DNA of 64,000 bases from positions 1-64,000 of the forward strand of contig FTLJ01000135.1 of assembly GCA_900155495.1 (NCBI GenBank), given 5' to 3'. Below are positions 54,441 to 64,000 of the stretch, one piece after another (position 1 is the first letter of the stretch; the number at the start of each line of letters is the position of its first letter). The stretch comes from Porogramme epimiltina (lineage: Eukaryota; Basidiomycota; Agaricomycetes; Polyporales; Polyporaceae). The notes under the pieces were generated by a model that saw only the letters and a program-made list of their open reading frames with translations, made no database searches and was not told the origin of the DNA. The translations under genes and the position numbers were made by a program.

Positions 54441-54903
54441 AGAGGCGGGATGAGTGCGGGACACCGTACTGGGGCTGGGCGCGAGCGTTGCCTTCGCGTC
54501 GGCTAGCGCCCGACATGGATCACGTTATCTGGTCAGCGAAAACCATGGCGCCGGGTGGTCAGGCCTCAGGCCTCAGGACTCAGTCCGCTTTCACTTGTTC
54601 TGTGTCTCTACTATCCTGTTACTTATCTGGCAGCCGCTACGTCCATCATACCCCTTCGTTCTCAAAACTGGGAGCCTAGCTCCATCCGAGTCGATAGTTT
54701 ACAGCTCCGACATCGGTGCCAGTACACTGACCGTTTTCAACATCTGGTCACGCTGGCGGCACGGCGGACTAGGAGCTTGTCGCCCGTCACCCCTGTTCAC
54801 ACAAATATTCTATACACTCATAGGTGAACATATGAATAACATATATGCAAGAGCGATATGGCTGACTATGCTCACGGTAACTTATGCTTAGGTACCAAGG
54901 CAG
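54441..54903. promoter_or_regulatory. Upstream region of array gene 4 with predicted leader intron
   Basis: Diverged copy of the array 5' region. Predicted intron 54824-54891 (donor GTGAAC, branch-like CTGAC/CTCAC, acceptor TTAG), 12 bp before the ATG. Confidence 0.55.
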
Positions 54904-56490
54904 ATGCTGAGCTTGCAAACGACTCGCTACCCCTCGTCTCCAGAAGCGCGGCCTGGCAAGAGTCTGCCCGGCATTGGATCTCTACCCGACGAACTGCTGT
55001 CCGAGATATTTATCCTTGTACAGAACGATTGGTGTGGGCGAAGATGGTATCCTGTCTTGTGGGTGTGTCGTCGGTGGTCAGCTGTTGGCCGATCGACTGC
55101 CCTCCTCTGGTGCAACATTACCATCAAGTGCAGGCAGAAGAATTCGCTTATCGCAGCAAGTCTCAAATACTCCAGGAATGCATATCTCACTGTCTGCATT
55201 CACCACGCGCGTCATCTTTCTCAAGTCTTGTCCCTCCTTTCCTATCACATACACAGGATACGGATCTTGGAGCTCCATGTCTCAAGCTATGACAGTACAC
55301 CGGACGCCGACAGTGGCGACTTGGGCACCTTCCTCAACCACAACTTTCCTTCCCTGGAAAAATTCTCGGGATCCTACCTACGCAAACATGGTGCTTTGAC
55401 TTGGCGACCGGATACCTCTGGCTATCCTCGTCTTCGCGATCTCAGCCTGCAATGCGATATCCCAATCGAAGTGCCTCCTTCTGCCGTGTTCTCTTCTCTC
55501 CGAAAACTCGACCTTGGCTATCAAAACGAACCATCATTCACACTCCCATCCTTCGTACAATTTCTCTCTCGTCACCTTCACCTCGAGCAGCTCTGTCTCA
55601 GCAAGTATAGGCCTGCATTGGAGGGTTCGTTGGCCACTCTCACGTTCCCGTCCACCATCCGGAGCTTCCGTTTCACCGATGTCGCAAGATATATCAAGGG
55701 CTTTCTGTCCGCCTTCACACACATTCCAGCCCACGTTGACCTCCTCGTTGTACGCCATTGCGACGAGACTTGGACGGAGATATCCGCGAATACCTCCCTA
55801 TTTGTCGCACGCATGCTCCCAGAGTCGCCCCGGAACCATCTCCACGTCCTCTCCGACGTGCGCACCCTCATAATAGACAGTCACGCCGGCTTCGACTACA
55901 ACCTCACAGGCCTTACACACCTCAGCGACATGGGTTCTCCGTGGGTCAGGCTCAACAGTTACTTCCCGCGGGATTTTTCTTGGAGCACACCCTTCCAGCG
56001 GCTCGCAAACGCTATGCAGGTTTTCGCAGGAACTCCGGTCACCGAGATCCGTTTCGAGTGCGAGTGCGACCCTTACCCACCACCTCGTTCAGCGGAGTGG
56101 GTCGCGCTACTCGACGCGTTCCCGCTACTCGAACACATCGTTGTCGAGCACATCCCGCTCGACGGGGAGCGCGACGTGCGGCCGGGGCTCTTGAAAGCGC
56201 TCCTCGCGCCCAGCCTGGACGGCAAGACTCGCTGGCCACAGCTCCGGCGGCTCACGCTTCTGTGTGGCGATTGGTGGTACCGCAACGGGGCTATCGTCTT
56301 GGACCATCTGCCGCGCATCTTGCGGCACCGCGCACAGCAAGGCGCAAAGCTAGCGGAGTTGTGTTTGATTTTCAAGGACGACGCTTGGAAGGCGGGAATC
56401 GAGGAAAAGGACAAGCTCGCTTCGGAGGTCGTCGAGCGGGCGGTCTGGGAGGGCATTGTGGATAACGTTCGCGTGAAGTTCGTCCCGTAG
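54904..56490 (+). CDS. F-box protein, array gene 4
   Basis: A single exon of 528 residues. F-box at about 26-72 (GSLPDELLSEIFILV; WYPVLWVCRRWSAVGRSTAL), with Tyr-Pro replacing the usual Cys-Arg before VLWVC. It is the closest sister of array gene 3: the block from PSFTLPSFVQFLSRHLHLEQ through FTHIPAHVDL and the C-terminal RPGLLKALLAPSLDGKTRWP are near identical, while N-terminal solenoid segments (SSYDSTPDADSGDLGTFLNH) differ. The stop comes directly after VRVKFVP, slightly earlier than in gene 3. Intact. Confidence 0.9.
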   Translation: MLSLQTTRYPSSPEARPGKSLPGIGSLPDELLSEIFILVQNDWCGRRWYPVLWVCRRWSAVGRSTALLWCNITIKCRQKNSLIAASLKYSRNAYLTVCIHHARHLSQVLSLLSYHIHRIRILELHVSSYDSTPDADSGDLGTFLNHNFPSLEKFSGSYLRKHGALTWRPDTSGYPRLRDLSLQCDIPIEVPPSAVFSSLRKLDLGYQNEPSFTLPSFVQFLSRHLHLEQLCLSKYRPALEGSLATLTFPSTIRSFRFTDVARYIKGFLSAFTHIPAHVDLLVVRHCDETWTEISANTSLFVARMLPESPRNHLHVLSDVRTLIIDSHAGFDYNLTGLTHLSDMGSPWVRLNSYFPRDFSWSTPFQRLANAMQVFAGTPVTEIRFECECDPYPPPRSAEWVALLDAFPLLEHIVVEHIPLDGERDVRPGLLKALLAPSLDGKTRWPQLRRLTLLCGDWWYRNGAIVLDHLPRILRHRAQQGAKLAELCLIFKDDAWKAGIEEKDKLASEVVERAVWEGIVDNVRVKFVP

Positions 56491-57040
56491 TATTTTGGAT
56501 CTTAGTATGACGTCGTCTCGTGACTTATTGATACCTATTTGTTGTCGCGACCACTTGCTGAATGTCGGATGCGCCTTACGGCGCGTGCGCAAAGGTGGGA
56601 ATCTCTTTGGGCGCTATGGAATGAAAACGGAATATCCGAGGATGTGCGCGTCTTGCCCGGGGACCGTGGGTGTTTTTATAGGGTCTGACGCGGCGGCACG
56701 CGCCCGTTTACATCGATCCGTGTCGCCAATTGAAGACACCGCCTGACTATCACTCGTACCTTATCTCTACTTCCCCATCGTCCGACAGCCATTCGTCCTA
56801 GCACTTTATACTCTGTTTCGTTAAAGCTACGTCTACTGCTAGTACCGTACAACTCCAACGCGTCACGCCGATGCCAACGAGGCCATCTCATCAACATCAG
56901 GACTCGGAGGGATTTAGCGAGTTGTGGTCTACTGCCGTAAACTCACGAAACTTCTGTATAGCCACCAGGTGAGATCCGGTGTCATTCATACGAGAACCAT
57001 ACGGCTGATTACGCTTGCCACGGCTTACTTAGCGTGAGGG
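56491..57040. promoter_or_regulatory. Upstream region of array gene 5 with predicted leader intron
   Basis: The first about 110 bp repeat the 3' flank of earlier array genes (TTGATACCTATTTGTTGTCG). Predicted intron 56969-57032 (donor GTGAGA, branch-like CTGAT, acceptor TTAG). No membrane-gene remnant is recognised here. Confidence 0.5.
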
Positions 57041-58573
57041 ATGCTGCGAGCACCCTCCAGCCAGAACCACCAAGTCGTTCACTCTCTACCCAATGAGGTG
57101 CTGTCTGAGATATTTCTGCTCGTACAGACCTTTTCTCCCTGGCGGAAGTGGCTTCCCGTTTTATGGGTATGTCGCCGATGGTCGGCTGTCAGTCGAGGAG
57201 CCGCCCTTCTCTGGTGCGAGATCGCTATCGAACGGAAGCCGAACAACTCCTTCATCGCAGCAAGCCTCGAGTACTCCCAAAACACCTACCTCACCGTCCA
57301 CTTCTACCACGCAGATTATTTCTCGGAAACGTTGTGCCTGCTTTCCCCCCACACACGCAGAATACGAACACTGAAGATTTTCAGTACCACGGACACTGTG
57401 AGCAGCGACTTAGCCATCTTCCTCGGCCACGACTTTCCGTCTCTGGAATTATTCGAGGAAAATTCTTCACTTACGCGGCTCCCATGGACCTGGCGATCAG
57501 ATGGCTCAAGTTATCCCCGTCTTCGGCATCTCGCCCTCGGAGGCGACATATCGATTGAAATAGCCCCTACTGCCGTGTTCGCTGCCCTCCGAACGCTTCA
57601 CCTGGGGAACGACGGAAATCCATCATTCACACTCCCATCATTCATACAGTTTTTCTCCCGTCACCTTCATCTCGAGGAGCTCAATCTCTCCCAGTATAAT
57701 CTTGTACGAAATGGCCTGTTCACTGCTCTGACGTTCCCACCTACCATCCGACGCCTCACACTCACCGATAAAGCGGGATACATCAAGCGCTTTTTGTCCT
57801 CCTTTACACATATCCCTGCCCATGTTCCCCCCCCCACCACATACCATCGTGACTCGGTTAGAGGAGATAGCGCCCTCTTTATCACACGCGGACTCCCGGA
57901 CCCACCTCAATGTTATCTTCCTATCCTTTCCCGCGTATCCTCTGTCAAAATAACAGGCATTCCCCACTACCAATACACCCTCATCGGCACCAGCGTCGCA
58001 CGCCACGGTAGCGTCACCCCATTCATCCAGTTCGGCATCCCCTTCTTCCATGCACGCTCGCAGGAGTTGGCCAATGCCGCGCATGTCTTCAGCCGCTCTC
58101 CCATCACCGAGGTCCGCCTTGTGGGTAACTCCGCCATGGAAGTCCCCTCCCAGGCGTTCCGCGCGGCAGAGTGGGTGCCTCTCATCAACGTGCTACCACT
58201 GCTCGAACACATCGCTATCGAAGACGCCACAATCGGCGAGAAGGACGCGCGCAAGGGGATTCTCAACGCGCTGCTGAAGCCTGATCCCGACGGCGGGGTA
58301 CGCTGTCCGCGGCTCAAGCGGCTCATGCTCTGGTGTGCGGACCCGCCGGCAACCCGTGATCGGGCGTTCTTCATGGACCTCCTGCCGCGCGTCCTGCAGT
58401 CTCGCGCGCTACAGGACGCAATGGTGGAAGAGCTGCGTCTTCTTTTCGAGCCAGTGGCGGGGGCCTGGTCCACCGAAGATAGGGACAGGCTAGTTTCGGG
58501 GGTCGAGGCGGCGCCCTGGAGGCGATTTGTGAATGACGTTCGCGTAGACTTCGTCTCAGAGCAGGAGCCCTAG
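57041..58573 (+). CDS. F-box protein, array gene 5
   Basis: A single exon of 510 residues with a short N-terminus; the F-box begins at about residue 14 (HSLPNEVLSEIFLLV; WLPVLWVCRRWSAVSRGAAL). Pro-Asn replaces the usual Pro-Asp in the LPDE box, and WVCRRWSAV is kept. Body segments: SFIAASLEYSQNTYLTVHFY, RLRHLALGGDISIEIAPTAV, FTLPSFIQFFSRHLHLEELN, SSFTHIPAHVPPPTTYHRDS, FSRSPITEVRLVG. The variable central part contains a Pro run (VPPPTT) not seen elsewhere. C-terminal module: LLPRVLQSRALQDAMVEELR, WRRFVNDVRVDFVS, closer to the 22162-23697 gene than to array genes 1-4. Confidence 0.88.
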   Translation: MLRAPSSQNHQVVHSLPNEVLSEIFLLVQTFSPWRKWLPVLWVCRRWSAVSRGAALLWCEIAIERKPNNSFIAASLEYSQNTYLTVHFYHADYFSETLCLLSPHTRRIRTLKIFSTTDTVSSDLAIFLGHDFPSLELFEENSSLTRLPWTWRSDGSSYPRLRHLALGGDISIEIAPTAVFAALRTLHLGNDGNPSFTLPSFIQFFSRHLHLEELNLSQYNLVRNGLFTALTFPPTIRRLTLTDKAGYIKRFLSSFTHIPAHVPPPTTYHRDSVRGDSALFITRGLPDPPQCYLPILSRVSSVKITGIPHYQYTLIGTSVARHGSVTPFIQFGIPFFHARSQELANAAHVFSRSPITEVRLVGNSAMEVPSQAFRAAEWVPLINVLPLLEHIAIEDATIGEKDARKGILNALLKPDPDGGVRCPRLKRLMLWCADPPATRDRAFFMDLLPRVLQSRALQDAMVEELRLLFEPVAGAWSTEDRDRLVSGVEAAPWRRFVNDVRVDFVSEQEP

Positions 58574-59153
58574 TATATTAATGGCAAGACGTTGTCTCCA
58601 TTCAAGTTCTGGCCAAGAACCTGGCAAATAAAGCCTTTTTGTGGCTCACGTGACACTTGATCGGAGAAACAGGTCTTCCGCGTTTCCAGCCTTTTTCACC
58701 AACATGAAATGCAGAAACACATACCGTTCCGGACGCCGAAGGGATATAAATCGTTGGGGGGATATGGTGTTCGAGTAAAGTGACCAGTTGGAATATTCGT
58801 CGCACCGCAGCCGGTCCGCAGGTGTTTTGATGCGCGTGGCACGTGCCAGTTCGCATCGATCCGTAATAGCGCCTGTGCCAGCGCCATGCAGGCTCTCACC
58901 CCGTATCTCAACTACCCTGTCCGGTCCCAACATCGTGATATACTGCGTGTACTCGCCACACCCTTAAAGACACACTCACAGCGCTAACAGCGGAACTTCA
59001 ACCTCTGGAACGAACTGGCACCTTGTTGCCTGTCCTCCTTACTCACGCAAAGTCGCATCGCTGTACATCTAGGTGAAGTCACGAACGCCATCTATACAGG
59101 AGCGATACGTCTGACCATGGCCACCACAGCCTTTATGTGTTTAACTCAAGCCT
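58574..59153. promoter_or_regulatory. Upstream region of array gene 6
   Basis: Contains a diverged copy of the array 5' region (TAGGTGAAGTCACGAACGCC near 59070 and GAGCGATACGTCTGACCATG near 59100), but the acceptor part is less clear than in other copies. No gene. Confidence 0.45.
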
Positions 59154-60755
59154 ATGCGAATTGAACAGATGTCTTTTGACCAGGTGGTGCCGCGAATTCA
59201 TCTTCTGGAGAAAATATACGGCTCGTATCCAGAAGCGCCCCCTGACAAAACTCCCATTGACTCTCTACCCGACGAGTTACTGTGCGAGATATTTGGACTT
59301 TTACAGTCCGACGACCGGTTTCTCCGAAAATGGTGTCGTGTCTTGTGGGTGTGTCGCAGATGGTCAGCCGTCGGTCGAGCAGCAGCCTTTCTATGGTGTA
59401 ACATCATCATCAGATGGATGCCGAACAGGTCGCTCATTGTAGCAAACCTCAGGTACTCAAAAAACGCCCTCCTTACGATCGACTTTCGTGGATCGGTCCA
59501 GTTTGCGGAGACATTGCCCCTGCTCTCCCCCCACATACACAGAATACGAAGCTTCAAGATCTATAATCTACTAGAACCTGCCATTGACAGCTCCCTCGCT
59601 ACCTTCCTAAGCTATCCCTTTCCTTCCCTGGAAATATTCGAGGATTGCTCTCAACCTGCTCAGAATCCCTTGATCTGGCAACCAGATGCCTCAGACTATC
59701 CCCGTCTTCGCAATCTCGTCCTAGAAGGTTCCGTCTCGATCAAAGTGGCCCCAACCACCGTGTTCTCTGCCCTTACAACACTTATACTCAAGGAGAGCAG
59801 CAATCCATCGTTTACGCTCCAATCGTTCATCCAGTTCCTCACTCTTCACCCGCACATCGAGGAGCTCGACCTCGACCGGTACAATCTCGCCGTGGACAGC
59901 CCATTCGCTGCCCGTATGTTCCCTCCCACAATTCGACGCTTCTCGCTCTCCGGTTATGGCCCCAATTTCGTCAAACATTTCTTGTCTTCGTTCACGCACA
60001 TCCCCGGGAGCGTTTCCTTCTTCATCTCCCAGAAGTACGACGAACATGAGCCGGAGATTCCCCCTCATAAAGGCATATCCCCCATTCACATGCTCCCTGA
60101 CCCGCCCCAACGCCATCTTCATACAATCTCCCGCGTAACCTCCGTCGAAATCCAAGGAAACCTGGACGACACCTACATCCTCGTTGGATGCGTGGTTCTC
60201 AGAAGCACCGGGACATTCGTCGCATTCGAAAGCCACACCAATTCGTGGCCTCCCCCGATTGCCCTGCCCCGGCAGCTCTTCGACGTGGTGTACATTTTCA
60301 ACGGTGCTCCCGTCACGGAAGTCATCCTCGCAGACAAGGTCGTTGGAGATTTCCCGAAGGGGGAGTGGGTGACACTCTTCGACGCGTTTCCGTTGCTCGA
60401 GCACATCTACGTTGGGCACTACATTGACAGGCACCTGGGCGACACCCGCGCGGGGCTCTTCGAAGCGCTGTTGGAGCCCACACCTGGCGGCGGGCCGCGC
60501 TGGCCTAGCCTCAGACGGTTCACCCTCGCGTACGGGAACTGTGCGACGTTCTCTATTGGCGCTCTCCCACAGGTCCTACAGGCGCGCGCGGAGCAGGGCA
60601 CGAAGGTGGATCAATTGTGCTTGAATTTCAAGTGCGGGACGTGGACATGGGAACTCAACTGGTCCGAGGAGAGAGACAAACTGGTTTCATGGCTTCGGGA
60701 TGCCACTTGGAGGATCTTTGTGAATGACATCAGCTTTCAGTTACTCGTCGTGTAG
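59154..60755 (+). CDS. F-box protein, array gene 6
   Basis: A single exon of 533 residues with a longer N-terminus (about 39 residues before the F-box): DSLPDELLCEIFGLLQSDDR then WCRVLWVCRRWSAVGRAAAF. Body: RLRNLVLEGSVSIKVAPTTV, QSFIQFLTLHPHIEELDLDR, SSFTHIPGSVSFFISQKYDE, FNGAPVTEVILADKVVGDFP. The last module (LPQVLQARAEQGTKVDQLCL) lacks the usual acidic pair, and the C-terminus ends in FQLLVV instead of VKFV. If translation starts at the second Met (residue 6, MSFDQVV) the protein is only slightly shorter. Intact. Confidence 0.88.
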   Translation: MRIEQMSFDQVVPRIHLLEKIYGSYPEAPPDKTPIDSLPDELLCEIFGLLQSDDRFLRKWCRVLWVCRRWSAVGRAAAFLWCNIIIRWMPNRSLIVANLRYSKNALLTIDFRGSVQFAETLPLLSPHIHRIRSFKIYNLLEPAIDSSLATFLSYPFPSLEIFEDCSQPAQNPLIWQPDASDYPRLRNLVLEGSVSIKVAPTTVFSALTTLILKESSNPSFTLQSFIQFLTLHPHIEELDLDRYNLAVDSPFAARMFPPTIRRFSLSGYGPNFVKHFLSSFTHIPGSVSFFISQKYDEHEPEIPPHKGISPIHMLPDPPQRHLHTISRVTSVEIQGNLDDTYILVGCVVLRSTGTFVAFESHTNSWPPPIALPRQLFDVVYIFNGAPVTEVILADKVVGDFPKGEWVTLFDAFPLLEHIYVGHYIDRHLGDTRAGLFEALLEPTPGGGPRWPSLRRFTLAYGNCATFSIGALPQVLQARAEQGTKVDQLCLNFKCGTWTWELNWSEERDKLVSWLRDATWRIFVNDISFQLLVV

Positions 60756-61207
60756 TCGAACTACTATGACACGCTTTCATGGCCCATCAGGGCCTACTTC
60801 GTTGTGATGTTTGACGTCTGCTATTCTGGTATCTGATGCGCCGCACCTAATGTGCTCAGAGGAAAAATTCGTCGTGGTGTTTTGGAGTGGCCCACGCAAG
60901 CACGGATCGCGCGCCCGATTTCGTGACAGCCCATGGGAACTCTGAGCCACATCCACGCTCTACCCAAGGTTTTATACCCGGGCGATGCCGTTGATTAGCC
61001 GATTGAACTTTGACAACGCTCACTCCACCCATGCCCTCATCTCCTCAGTCCTAGCTGTTATCATCAGCAGGTTCCGCTACTCGAGGTCCTTCACACAGTA
61101 CCTGTACACACACCCTCCTGCTCGAATTGTGTGTTCAATGTGAGTCTAGACTCCGTAGTTCCTGCAGATAAAGAACTAATGACTGAAAGCAGTATCGACA
61201 TTCCGGC
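60756..61207. other. Intergenic region, no gene seen
   Basis: 3' flank of array gene 6 and 5' flank of array gene 7. It does not clearly repeat the leader-intron module of other array genes. Confidence 0.45.
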
Positions 61208-62813
61208 ATGGACCTCGCCCATATAGGCAGTGCGTGTAACTACTGTAATTATCTAGCCAACCTAACGTCTACCTCTAGGAGATCCGAAGGTCCTAGGAGG
61301 GAAAACACCCATTGGTTCCTTACCGGATGAGCTTCTATACAAGGTCTTCCGCCTTGTACAACTTCTTCGGTTCCCGGAGCGATGGTGGGATCTACTGAGG
61401 GTATGTCGCCGGTGGTCAGCGCTCGGCCGAACAGCTGCCCTCCTTTGGAGCGACATCGCAATTGGGAGCAAACAGAACGAATACTCTTTCGTTATGGAAA
61501 GCCTCGAGTACTCTAGAAATACCCCTCTCACCATCTACATCTACAACAGATGTGATTTCACTCTCTCCCTATCCCTCCTTAAGCTTTCGGACCATATTGG
61601 TCGCATACAAAGCCTGATCATTGTCGACGATTCGAACAACCATAACTTGGCAACTTTCCTTGGTCAAACCTTCCCTGCGTTACGAACACTCGAAGGCCGG
61701 TCATCAGTGGAGGGGCGTGTGGAGAGTCCACTCAAGCTCGCGTGGCGGCTACTTCTTTCCCATTCTTGCCGTCTTCACCATCTAAGCCTAGGAGGTCTGT
61801 TTTCGTTCCAAGTGCTTCCCGACGCAGCATTCCCATCACTTCGGAAACTTGACCTCAATAATGACAGAAACCCGTGCTTCACACTCCCACAATTCGTACA
61901 ATTCCTCTCCAGACATCTTCACCTCGAAGAACTTTCTCTCATGCAATTCAGTCCCAAGCCAGACAGCTTACAAAAAACTCTCGATTTTCCAACTACAATC
62001 AAACATTTCGTGTTTCAAGACAGTGCCTCCTATGTGAAGAGGTTTCTATCCTCCTTCAAGTTCATTCCCTCGCGCGTATACCTCGCTATCACACGTCATC
62101 ACAGCCCTTCCGACAGGACAACTATAAACGCCCCCATTTCATGTATACTCCCCGACTCGCCTCACCAATCTCTTCGAACAGTCTCTCGTGTAACCTCTAT
62201 CGAGTTCGCTGGACGCCCTGGCCACCATTACTCCATCACAGGCCGTGCTCAGCCGCACGAGACCACCACCCTCATCAACCTCACCGGTTACATCGCCCTA
62301 TCAGGGGGGGTGGCGCCTGTCCTCTACCCACTCAACGACGTGGCAGGCCTCTTCCGGTGTGCCCCCGTCACCGAACTGCGCCTCCAGGGTCCCATGGTGA
62401 ACGCGCAGTTCCCTCGAGAGCAGTGGATGGCGTTCCTCGACGCCTTCCCGCTGCTGGCTCATGTTTCCATCGAGCCCGACGCAATCGGCGAGGGGACCGC
62501 AGACGCACGCATGGGGCTGTTCGAGGCTCTGCGCGTGTCCGACGTCGCGGGAGGGGCGCGTTGGCCGCACCTCAAGCGGTTCACTCTCCTGTGCGGCGAC
62601 TGGATGGGGAGCGATGGGCCGTTCTTCCTTGTTCACCTTCCGAATCTCTTGAAAGTCCGGTCTGAGCAGGGCGCGAAGGTTAGCGAATTGCATTTCTTTT
62701 ACAAACACGAGGTGTGGACACCAGAGGAGGGAAACGCGGTGACTACGTGGACCATCAAGAATGCGACGTGGAGTGGTCTCGTCGATCATATTCGAATCGA
62801 TTTCGTCTCGTAG
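61208..62813 (+). CDS. F-box protein, array gene 7, with a short first coding exon
   Basis: The main open frame starts at ATG 61494, but the F-box lies upstream of it in the same frame (GSLPDELLYKVFRLV; WDLLRVCRRWSALGRTAALL), with an in-frame stop near 61260. A 22-nt first exon at 61208-61229 (MDLAHIG plus one base), intron 61230-61278 (GTGCGT to CTAG) and exon 2 at 61279-62813 give 518 residues with a complete F-box. Body: RLHHLSLGGLFSFQVLPDAA, LPQFVQFLSRHLHLEELSLM, SSFKFIPSRVYLAITRHHSP, FRCAPVTELRLQG. Last module: LLKVRSEQGAKVSELHFFYK and WSGLVDHIRIDFVS. Its type is also the source of the fragments at 46120, 50030 and 53480, which are cited elsewhere as gene 8 type meaning this gene. The first exon is the least certain part. 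Confidence 0.82.
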
Positions 62814-63733
62814 TATTGCGAAATGTCTAAGTTAGATTGTAATCAGGTGCTTTCGTCCGTCAATGTTCATGGACCACAGGATATCGTACTACTCACGACA
62901 GGTCTTCGCTAGCATGGACGTTGATGTACCCTAAATTTCGACACCTTTCACTGCTTTGCAGCGATCCGCAGTTGGAGCCGGTAGCTCCCGTCTAGGCTCG
63001 TCCCCAGCCTGTTTGGCGTCACGGGAATTTCAAACTCAGTCAAGGGCTCTTTAGGCAATAGTTAGGGCTGAATACCGCTAATTCACATTCCGATGATCCC
63101 GCTCCCGATTTAGGCTCTCCCTCTAAGCTGCTCATTTATCGACTAAACTTTCCAAGTCTACCTCTGGTCCGCTGAGCTTGGGCTGGGGCCTGGCGGTCTG
63201 AGCCCGGCTAGGACAGAGCGCGAAACAAGCTGCCGGGTGGGCTTGCCTGCGCGAGAAAGTTGAGAACGAGCGAGCGGGAGGCGAGGACAGCGAGGGTGCG
63301 ATGAAGGTAAACAAGTGACGAGATCGATGAGATGATGTATCGCGCCGGCGTGGGCGCATGGCTGCTCAGCTGCACGCTGGAAGCATGCTTTGCAGGCGAG
63401 TCGGCCTGCTCCTGCACTAATTATTGAGCATATCCGACCCCCATATACTCCTTCCCGTATCTCACAACCACCATAAGCTCCAACATCTCCCCTTCTCACT
63501 CCCCACGGAGTCCTCAAAGTCGTCCCTCTAGCTCCATCTGTTGTTTACTACAGCTCATACATAGGCCCCAGCGGAACCCAAAATCTTTCAGCATTGGTAG
63601 CGAAGTGGCAGCTTGTTACCCGTCGTCGACGCCCTCCGTCACACGGATCCTATAAAGTGAGCTCATACATTCCATCTTCACAAGAGAAATACAGCTCACC
63701 GTGCTCATAACAACCTATCCTTAGGTTTCAAAG
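62814..63733. promoter_or_regulatory. Upstream region of the last array gene with predicted leader intron
   Basis: 62814-63450 shows no gene. From about 63580 it aligns with other array 5' regions (GCAGCTTGTTACCCGTCGTC). Predicted intron 63657-63724 (donor GTGAGC, branch-like CTCAC, acceptor TTAG), 9 bp before the ATG. Confidence 0.5.
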
Positions 63734-64000
63734 ATGCTACGCCTACAGGCTACACGCTACTCCTCATCTCTACTAAAACCCCCCTTTGGCAGGAGGCGGA
63801 CCATTGGCGCTCTACCCGACGAAATGCTGTCAGAAATATTCAAGCTCGTGAAGTCAAACGAATGCATTCCCCGAGAATGGTGTCGCGTTTTATGGGTGTG
63901 TCACCGATGGTCAACCGTTGGCAGAGCAACTTCCCTCCTCTGGTGCGACATTACCATCGATCGGGCTCTGGTCAAGTCGTTCATCGTAGCAAGCCTCGAG
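63734..64000 (+). CDS. F-box protein, last array gene, cut by the window end
   Basis: 89 codons, open to the last base. It starts MLRLQATRYSSS in a context very like array genes 1-4 and has the F-box at about residues 30-75: GALPDEMLSEIFKLV then WCRVLWVCHRWSTVGRATSL. His replaces the first Arg of the WVCRRW box, a small change at a position constant in most other members. The last residues (SFIVASLE) match the first solenoid segment of the family. The remainder, about 430 residues by comparison, should lie beyond base 64000. Confidence 0.85.
   Translation, partial: MLRLQATRYSSSLLKPPFGRRRTIGALPDEMLSEIFKLVKSNECIPREWCRVLWVCHRWSTVGRATSLLWCDITIDRALVKSFIVASLE

Overview
The window looks like nuclear DNA from a filamentous basidiomycete (Agaricomycetes, probably a GC-rich wood-decay type such as a polypore). 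The evidence is many short (about 45-75 nt) GT-AG introns, compact genes, a basidiomycete-type MON2, KTR mannosyltransferase, FSH1 hydrolase and M20 amidohydrolase, and a large F-box family. Exon positions below were worked out by hand from reading frame, splice sites and family knowledge; no database search was run.

Left part (1-21 kb) is mostly core genome. It holds the 3' end of a SLD3-like replication gene, a small ankyrin protein, a complete 17-exon MON2 gene (3068-9451, minus), two degenerate RNase III-like paralogues (10512-11112 and 11816-12336, minus), a nine-exon KRE2/KTR (GT15) mannosyltransferase, an F-box gene and a J-domain/RRM splicing-type protein (DNAJC17/Cwf23 family).

Middle part (21-44 kb) is accessory and rearranged. 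It carries an F-box gene, five members of an unnamed multi-pass membrane protein family (24.3, 28.9, 31.4, 36.4 and 42.5 kb; the 28.9 kb one is damaged), GC-rich minisatellites, a decayed six-hairpin-glycosidase-like gene, a broken copy of the J-domain gene, and a broken inverted copy of the 3' half of an M20 amidohydrolase whose complete 12-exon gene lies at 38.1-40.4 kb. A complete FSH1-type serine hydrolase sits at 41.1-42.3 kb.

Right part (44-64 kb) is a same-strand array of eight F-box genes (the last cut by the window end). They share a conserved 5' region with a predicted leader intron. Between the first four lie minus-strand remnants of the 5' end of the 42.5 kb membrane gene, remnants of another F-box gene and three copies of an unidentified decayed minus-strand sequence. 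The simplest reading is that a divergent pair (membrane gene minus, F-box gene plus, shared 465-bp promoter at 43887-44351) was duplicated several times; F-box copies were kept and diversified while the membrane copies decayed. This F-box/membrane association is the best candidate in the window for an undescribed system. A joint function is inference only.
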